Shown: in pieces, positions 55,852 through 64,000 of the stretch
Layout of the letters: every line of letters begins with the position of its first letter
How positions within the stretch are numbered: the first letter of the stretch is position 1
Assembly (NCBI GenBank): GCA_029255685.2
Contig: CM055320.2
Span: 9,348,614 to 9,412,613 of the forward strand
Direction: 5' to 3'
Source: Silene conica
Taxonomy: Eukaryota > Streptophyta > Magnoliopsida > Caryophyllales > Caryophyllaceae
Length of the DNA stretch: 64,000 nt
Notes under the pieces: model-generated
Database searches by the model: none
Seen by the model: only the letters and a program-made list of their open reading frames with translations
What the model was told of the DNA's origin: nothing
Program-made: the position numbers and the translations under genes

Positions 55852-58800
55852 CTAGATGGACTTTAAACCCATCCCGATTACCGACTTTAAAACCAAGTCT
55901 TTAGCTAATCCCTTCGTCAAGTGATCAGCTAAATTATGATGTGTTCTCACGAAATCAACGGAAATAATCCCATGAGTAATAAACTCACGTACCGCGCTAT
56001 GTCTAACACCAAGGTGTCTAGACTTTCCGTTGTAAACTTCACTATAGGCCTTAGCTAAAGTAGCTGAACTATCACAATGGATAGAGATAGGAGGAATAGG
56101 TCTTGGCCAAACCGGAATTTCATAAACCAAATTCCTTAACCATTCCGCCGCCTCTTTACCGGCCGCAGCTAAAGCAATGAATTCCGACTCCATAGTCGAA
56201 CTTGTTATACAAGTTTGCTTCTTAGAAGCCCATGAGATAGCTCCTCCACAAAGTAAGAACACCCATCCACTAGTAGATGAATGATCCTCCATGTTGGTGA
56301 TCCAACTAGCATCGGAATATCCTTCTAAAACCGAAGGAAATCCGACATAGTTCAAACCATAATCCATGGTTTGTTTCAAATACCTCAATACACGTTTTAC
56401 CGCAATCCAATGCTCAAGACTAGGATTACTTGTGTATCTACTCAACTTGCCAACGGCAAAGGCGATATCCGGTCTTGTGCTTGTCATAGCATACATCAAA
56501 CACCCAATCACTTGAGAGTACTCAAGTTGTGAAATAGCTTCACCTTTATTAGGCATAATCTTAACACTAGGATCCATTGGAGTGTTAACCGGAGAACAAT
56601 TTCCATGATTAAATTTCTTTAACACTTTCTCAATGTAGTGAGATTGTGTCAACGAGAATCCCATGTTCTCACGCTTGATCTTTATACCAAGTATCACATC
56701 CGCCTCACCCATGTCTTTCATGGCAAAACTTGATGACAAAAAGGCCTTAGTAAGGTCTACTTGACTTTGGTTGGTGCCAAAGATCAACATGTCATCCACA
56801 TATAGACAAATAATGACTCCATTACCGTTGTCATCAAATTTGCTATACACACATTTATCAGACTGATTTAGTCTATACCCATTAGATAGAACAACCTCAT
56901 CAAACTTGTGATGCCATTGTTTAGGAGCTTGTTTAAGTCCATGCAATGATTTGATTAACTTACAAACCTAATGCTCATTACATGGCATAATAAATCCTTC
57001 TGGTTGTTTCATATACACCTCCTCTTTCAGCTCATCATTCAAGAACGCTGTCTTGACATTCATTTGATGGATCATTAGATTATTAATTGCAGCAAGAGCA
57101 ATCAATAATCTAATAGTAGTAATGCGAGCTACGGGAGCATAGGTATCGAAATAATCAATCCCTTCCTTTTGTCTAAAGCCTTGGATAACCAATCTAGCTT
57201 TAAACTTGTCGATAGAACCATCAACTTTCATCTTCTTTTTGAAGATCCACTTGCAACCCAATGGTTTACAACCACGAGGTAAATCCGCAAGCACCCAAGT
57301 GTTATTGCCCATTATGGAATCCATTTCATCATTCACAGCCTCTTTCCAAAAGGAAGAGTCATGAGACCTCATTGCCTCATTAAATGTCTTAGGGTCCTCA
57401 TCAATGTGAAAACAATATGGATAATAGTTTTCACATCCATCCCTTGAACCTTCAACCAAATAGGTATGAAAATCGGGACCAAAAGATTTAGCAATCCTTT
57501 TCCTCTTACTCCTACGAATTTCAGGTGTTACTTCTTGAGTTGTGACATTGTCAGTTCCCTCAATAGCTCCACTAGAACTAGGTACTGGATCCTTTGGCTT
57601 CGGCATTGATGAGAAACGACTCTCATCAAATATCGCATCCCTTGACTCAATTACGGTGTGAACCGAAACAGAATCATTAGGTTCAATTACATAGAACCTA
57701 TTATAAGCCTTTGAATGCGCAGCATATCCAATGAATATGCAATCGATGCCCCTTTCCCCCAAGGTTTTAATCTTGGGATCGGGTAGTCTTACAACAGCCC
57801 GACAACCCCAAACTCGAAGATAATTCAAGCTTGGTTTCTTTTTGTACCAAAGTTCATATGGAGTATCTTTATTCCTTTTGTTAGGAATCCTATTTAACAA
57901 ATAGCAAGCCGTCAACATGGCTTCACCTCAAAATCCGTCACTCAAACCCGAGTAAGACAACATGGAATTAACCATTTCTTTTAAGACTCTATTCTTTCTT
58001 TCCGCAACACCATTTAATTGTGGTGTATAAGGAGGAGACACTTAATGAATGATACCACTTGACTCAAAATACAATGGGTCATAATATTCACCACCTCTAT
58101 CGGAACGCAATCTTTTAATCAAAACCGATTGTTGCAATTCCACTTCATTTTTAAAGACCTTAAACTTATCAATTGTCTCATCTTTAGCATGGAGTAAATA
58201 TATATAACAAAACTGACTATAGTCATCAATAAAAGTCACTACATACTTTTTTACCACCTAAAGACGGATAATTGCGAAAATCACATAAATCACTATGAAT
58301 AAGTTCAAGCACATGTGAGATCCTAGACATATTACCAAATGATTGCCTTGTGATTTTTGTCAACATACAAGTATTACACTTATTAATGTTCATGTTAAAA
58401 GATGGAATTAGACCATCTTTAGACATAGTTTCCAATCTTTTATAATGTACATGTCCTAGTCTCACATGCCAAAGATATGAAGTATCATCCATAGAGGAAG
58501 CAATAAATATGGAACTTTCATTTGAGACAACATTCAACATAAACATGTCATTGCAATAATAACCAAATCCAATAAACACACCATGCTTAGATAAAACATA
58601 TTTATTAGATTCATACACTTGCTTATAACCAAGTTTACATAAACAACTACCAGATACAAGGTTTTTTCTAATTCCGGGTACATGCAATACTTTATTTAAA
58701 TTTACAACATTTCCGAAACTAAATTCCAACACCACCGTGCCACGGCAAACAATAGGAGCGGTAGACTCGTTGCCCATATAAAGAACGAACCCATCCTTCA

Positions 58801-59845
58801 CTAGTTCATAATCCTTGAACCAATGTCGATCCTTGCAAACATGATTGGTTGCACCCGAGTCTATCCACCATGCCACTATATCATCCTGCACATAAAATGC
58901 TTCAAAAATTAGTGGTACATAATTCACAACCGAACTAAAACCATAGTCTAAAATCTGACCTTGATTAGTGGGTGGACCTTGGTCATTAGACCCTTGTCCT
59001 CTTTGGCTAGTACTTGCACCCTTGTTCTTTTTGTGCTTCCTAACCTTGCAATTTGCTTTCAAATGCCCGGTCTTTCCACAAATCCAACAAGCACCTTTTG
59101 GTGCCTTGTTAGACTCGTCATTGGTGTTGTTAAAAGAGCGTTTTTTACCCTTAAACTTGTTATTGAAACCCTCTCCCTTTTCCATCATATTGACGGAAGA
59201 AGATCCCATCATAACATTCTTACCTTTACCCTTGTCATTATCTTGCGCCCTTAGAGATTCCTCTATACGCAAATGGCTACCAAGTTGAACAAGAGACAAC
59301 TCTTCCTTTTTATGTTTCAACATATGCTTAAAATCCTTCCAAGAAGGAGGCAACTTGTCTATAATACTAGACACCGAGATAGATTCATTCATCTCTATTT
59401 TATGTTGTGCAAATTGTCCCAAAATTCGGAGCAATTCATTGTATTGTTCCATAACCGGTCTAGCATCAACCATTTTATAATTCATAAAATTTCCAACAAG
59501 AAACTTCTTACTAGAAGCATCCTCATCCATATATTTCGACTCAAGTTGATTCCATAAATCTTTAGCGGACTCTACATTTTGATAAATGTCAAAAAGAGAG
59601 TCGGACATACCGTTTAAGATGTGACCGCGACATATGTAGTCATCATTTTCCCACTTGTTTTTCTTTCGTTGAATTTCCGCAAGAGTTTCATCTCCAACAA
59701 TTTCCGGCATAGGAGTACTCAACACATACACAACCTTCAAAGCGGTGAGAAGGAAGTGCATCTTCTTTTGCCAACGACGGAAATCAACACCCTCAAATTT
59801 CTCCAACTTTCCAAACTTGCTAGTCATCTTTTTAATTGAATCCAT
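55852..59845 (-). pseudogene. Copia Gag-Pol region, body 1, fossil
   Basis: From the ATG at 59845 on the minus strand: Gag with KFEGVDFRRWQKKMHF, then a CWICGKTGHLKANC knuckle (near 59090). Protease follows with WWIDSGATNHVC (near 58870), then the integrase zinc region LWHVRLGHVHYKRLE with CNTCMLTK, and the integrase core from about 58260 to 57900. Reverse transcriptase includes WKEAVNDEMDSI, FKARLVIQGF, a YAPVAR motif and YVDDMLIFG (near 56790). RNase H includes [20 protein letters not shown] and [10 protein letters not shown]. All domains of an autonomous Copia element are recognisable, but the frame has about three breaks. A 105-base leader separates the ATG from the LTR. Confidence 0.88.
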
Positions 59846-59949
59846 TTCCAAATGTAGAAAATACTCTAAGAATGTTGTACTTTTTGTATTACAAATATTA
59901 CAAACATGTAAATAATACAAACAAAGGCACTAAAACAGAAATGAAAACA

Positions 59950-60628
59950 ATAAAACGGTATATTACACCCAATCGAATCGTGTTGAACACACTTTCCTTA
60001 GAGTATTTCGACCCTATAGCCTTTGGGTTGCACGAAATCTCTGTAGGATAAGACGATTCCTTTGTCTAAGGCAAGAACAAAGAACAATTAACAACAAGAG
60101 AGTTTGTCTTTTTACTTTGTAAACGTCAAAATGAAAAACAGAATAATTTGTTACAGTGTGTTTTACATTCTGACTTCTTTTTGTATATATATCACGTACA
60201 AGTGATATACAATGGATAAGGTTTCTGATTTTTATATAAAATCAATGTATGCATGAAACATATAACTGTCAAAATTGACATGTCACTATACATGCAAACT
60301 TACTCCCGAATTAAAAGAATGCAACAGCCCGGATCGGGGCGCCAACCCCGATCGGGGTCGTAGTACATTTAATTTTTGCTAATTCGAATTTGTTAAGTAT
60401 GTAATATACTTTTACCCCGAGTATAAAATCCTGATAGAGAATATAATATACTACGACAACACTTTAAAAGTGTCCCTTATCCACGTTAACCACGAACTCG
60501 ATAATTACGATTATATGAGCGTACCCTCCGTACTCTCTGACTCACATTATATCAATTCCGAGTTCAAACCGATTTTGACACGAAAACCCGAATACATTTA
60601 AATGACCTTGTGATCAAAATCACTAACA
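59950..60628 (-). repeat. Shared middle LTR of the Copia tandem
   Basis: A 679-base repeat identical by eye to 54642-55320. It serves as 5' LTR of body 1 and 3' LTR of body 2. It begins TGTTAGTG on the minus strand. Confidence 0.85.
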
Positions 60629-61159
60629 TTCCTCCCCATTTAAGTGTATCCCTTGTTTCCAAATAAAACAACAAAGTAAACAAATCTATGCATATATGAA
60701 AGTGTCCCGAGGATTGAACTTCCACATTAGTATATTACACATTCCAAATATTCGAGAGTCAAGGTGTCCCACGGATTGAACCTTTCAACCCATATTGAAT
60801 ACATGAAGATAACATACACATAAACTCAAATAAACTCTTAAAGTTACAAACTTCACACTATTGACCGCCTTGTGTCCATATCCTTTCATGAGAGTATAGG
60901 AAGCCAAGTCCAAGCCTCTTGAAGCGGCTACACTTCACGCTCACATAGGTAAATTTAAATCTTTCATCGTGCACCTGCAAAATGCACTCTGTCAAAGATT
61001 TTATTAAGAAGTATTAAACTTCAACCTCTTGTCAATGCAGGTCATGCACATACCTTTCGGGATTATAACATGTGCCTCAATCTTCCACAATAAGCCTTCC
61101 ACATTGAACTTAGCCTCTAAAATATGTTAGAGGGAAGTTGGGTATCTTATCATAAAGAT
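60629..61159 (-). other. Non-coding 3' stretch of Copia body 2
   Basis: Copy of 55321-55851 with one visible base difference. Confidence 0.6.
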
Positions 61160-64000
61160 CTAGATGGACTTTAAACCCATCCCGATTACCGACTTTAAAA
61201 CCAAGTCTTTAGCTAATCCCTTCGTCAAGTGATCAGCTAAATTATGATGTGTTCTCACGAAATCAACGGAAATAATCCCATGAGTAATAAACTCACGTAC
61301 CGCGCTATGTCTAACACCAAGGTGTCTAGACTTTCCGTTGTAAACTTCACTATAGGCCTTAGCTAAAGTAGCTGAACTATCACAATGGATAGAGATAGGA
61401 GGAATAGGTCTTGGCCAAACCGGAATTTCATAAACCAAATTCCTTAACCATTCCGCCGCCTCTTTACCGGCCGCAGCTAAAGCAATGAATTCCGACTCCA
61501 TAGTCGAACTTGTTATACAAGTTTGCTTCTTAGAAGCCCATGAGATAGCTCCTCCACAAAGTAAGAACACCCATCCACTAGTAGATGAATGATCCTCCAT
61601 GTTGGTGATCCAACTAGCATCGGAATATCCTTCTAAAACCGAAGGAAATCCGACATAGTTCAAACCATAATCCATGGTTTGTTTCAAATACCTCAATACA
61701 CGTTTTACCGCAATCCAATGCTCAAGACTAGGATTACTTGTGTATCTACTCAACTTGCCAACGGCAAAGGCGATATCCGGTCTTGTGCTTGTCATAGCAT
61801 ACATCAAACACCCAATCACTTGAGAGTACTCAAGTTGTGAAATAGCTTCACCTTTATTAGGCATAATCTTAACACTAGGATCCATTGGAGTGTTAACCGG
61901 AGAACAATTTCCATGATTAAATTTCTTTAACACTTTCTCAATGTAGTGAGATTGTGTCAACGAGAATCCCATGTTCTCACGCTTGATCTTTATACCAAGT
62001 ATCACATCCGCCTCACCCATGTCTTTCATGGCAAAACTTGATGACAAAAAGGCCTTAGTAAGGTCTACTTGACTTTGGTTGGTGCCAAAGATCAACATGT
62101 CATCCACATATAGACAAATAATGACTCCATTACCGTTGTCATCAAATTTGCTATACACACATTTATCAGACTGATTTAGTCTATACCCATTAGATAGAAC
62201 AACCTCATCAAACTTGTGATGCCATTGTTTAGGAGCTTGTTTAAGTCCATGCAATGATTTGATTAACTTACAAACCTAATGCTCATTACATGGCATAATA
62301 AATCCTTCTGGTTGTTTCATATACACCTCCTCTTTCAGCTCATCATTCAAGAACGCTGTCTTGACATTCATTTGATGGATCATTAGATTATTAATTGCAG
62401 CAAGAGCAATCAATAATCTAATAGTAGTAATGCGAGCTACGGGAGCATAGGTATCGAAATAATCAATCCCTTCCTTTTGTCTAAAGCCTTGGATAACCAA
62501 TCTAGCTTTAAACTTGTCGATAGAACCATCAACTTTCATCTTCTTTTTGAAGATCCACTTGCAACCCAATGGTTTACAACCACGAGGTAAATCCGCAAGC
62601 ACCCAAGTGTTATTGCCCATTATGGAATCCATTTCATCATTCACAGCCTCTTTCCAAAAGGAAGAGTCATGAGACCTCATTGCCTCATTAAATGTCTTAG
62701 GGTCCTCATCAATGTGAAAACAATATGGATAATAGTTTTCACATCCATCCCTTGAACCTTCAACCAAATAGGTATGAAAATCGGGACCAAAAGATTTAGC
62801 AATCCTTTTCCTCTTACTCCTACGAATTTCAGGTGTTACTTCTTGAGTTGTGACATTGTCAGTTCCCTCAATAGCTCCACTAGAACTAGGTACTGGATCC
62901 TTTGGCTTCGGCATTGATGAGAAACGACTCTCATCAAATATCGCATCCCTTGACTCAATTACGGTGTGAACCGAAACAGAATCATTAGGTTCAATTACAT
63001 AGAACCTATTATAAGCCTTTGAATGCGCAGCATATCCAATGAATATGCAATCGATGCCCCTTTCCCCCAAGGTTTTAATCTTGGGATCGGGTAGTCTTAC
63101 AACAGCCCGACAACCCCAAACTCGAAGATAATTCAAGCTTGGTTTCTTTTTGTACCAAAGTTCATATGGAGTATCTTTATTCCTTTTGTTAGGAATCCTA
63201 TTTAACAAATAGCAAGCCGTCAACATGGCTTCACCCCAAAATCCGTCACTCAAACCCGAGTAAGACAACATGGAATTAACCATTTCTTTTAAGACTCTAT
63301 TCTTTCTTTCCGCAACACCATTTAATTGTGGTGTATAAGGAGGAGACACTTAATGAATGATACCACTTGACTCAAAATACAATGGGTCATAATATTCACC
63401 ACCTCTATCGGAACGCAATCTTTTAATCAAAACCGATTGTTGCAATTCCACTTCATTTTTAAAGACCTTAAACTTATCAATTGTCTCATCTTTAGCATGG
63501 AGTAAATATATATAACAAAACTGACTATAGTCATCAATAAAAGTCACTACATATTTTTTACCACCTAAAGACGGATAATTGCGAAAATCACATAAATCAC
63601 TATGAATAAGTTCAAGCACATGTGAGATCCTAGACATATTACCAAATGATTGCCTTGTGATTTTTGTCAACATACAAGTATTACACTTATTAATGTTCAT
63701 GTTAAAAGATGGAATTAGACCATCTTTAGACATAGTTTCCAATCTTTTATAATGTACATGTCCTAGTCTCACATGCCAAAGATATGAAGTATCATCCATA
63801 GAGGAAGCAATAAATATGGAACTTTCATTTGAGACAACATTCAACATAAACATGTCATTGCAATAATAACCAAATCCAATAAACACACCATGCTTAGATA
63901 AAACATATTTATTAGATTCATACACTTGCTTATAACCAAGTTTACATAAACAACTACCAGATACAAGGTTTTTTCTAATTCCGGGTACATGCAATACTTT
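61160..64000 (-). pseudogene. Copia Pol region, body 2, fossil, truncated by the window
   Basis: Same protein order as body 1 from RNase H (left) back through reverse transcriptase and integrase to the end of the protease / pre-integrase region at the right edge. Gag and most of protease lie beyond the window. About two breaks are visible, shared with body 1. Confidence 0.85.

Larger units (their letters stand above)
54642..64000 (-). mobile_element. Ty1/Copia element in shared-LTR tandem, cut by the window edge
   Basis: On the minus strand the window shows LTR (54642-55320), body (55321-59949), LTR (59950-60628) and a second body running off the right edge. The period is 5308. The two LTRs look identical, and the visible parts of the two bodies differ at only about three bases. 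Protein order in each body is Gag, CCHC knuckle, protease, integrase, reverse transcriptase, RNase H, the Copia order. Body 1 has about three breaks; the visible part of body 2 has about two, largely the same ones. So the breaks predate the doubling. The insertion edges cannot be tested because the right end is outside the window. Confidence 0.9.

Overview
This window is plant nuclear DNA, from a eudicot by its look. It has AT-rich intergenic sequence, spliced genes, Ty3/Gypsy and Ty1/Copia LTR elements with plant hallmarks (primer sites matching plant tRNA-Asp), Helitrons, LINEs, SINEs and many small inverted-repeat elements. Only two host genes are supported. One is the first coding exon of an FPA-like RNA-binding protein, running off the left edge on the minus strand (1-222). 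The other is a complete four-exon DUF936-family gene on the minus strand (38608-42090). Most of the rest is nested transposable-element sequence.

Layout. 1-5.5 kb: FPA-like 5' end, intergenic DNA with palindromes, small TIR elements and a truncated LINE tail. 5574-18125: a Tat/Athila-type Gypsy element on the minus strand, with 1.7-kb LTRs and a 5-bp target duplication. It keeps Gag, protease and an Athila-type extra ORF but shows no reverse transcriptase or integrase. It sits inside the target duplication of an older TIR element. 18.1-23 kb: LINE debris, AT-rich repeats and an old degenerate repeat family interrupted by a Mutator-like TIR element. 23013-33454: a short Gag-only Gypsy-type element arranged LTR-body-LTR-body-LTR. 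34453-36123: a solo LTR related to the 5574-18125 element. 36-38 kb: Helitron end, Copia relic and a small TIR element. 38.6-43.4 kb: the DUF936 gene with SINE-like debris upstream. 43.4-49.7 kb: mostly featureless AT-rich DNA with small TIR elements. 49792-51677: a 5'-truncated Helitron with a PIF1-like helicase that retains a spliceosomal-type intron. 52.6-54.6 kb: SINE, minisatellite, and the 3' end of a LINE with a restriction-like-endonuclease type C-terminus. 54642-64000: a Copia element in a second shared-LTR tandem, cut by the window edge.

The strongest unusual signals are structural. (1) The Gag-only element carries three hairpins sharing one CCC-GNRA-GGG core, while their outer stems differ and stay complementary. 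(2) Two different Gypsy families share a module made of a hairpin with an AGGA/AGGG loop followed by a polypurine tract, present at the LTR edge and again internally. (3) The Tat/Athila-type family carries regularly spaced GC-rich palindromes separated by unrelated AT-rich spacers, in its LTRs and its interior. (4) The middle LTR of the 23-33 kb array is a mosaic, left part like the right LTR and right part like the left LTR, which directly records unequal recombination. No gene cluster or defence-like system was found.
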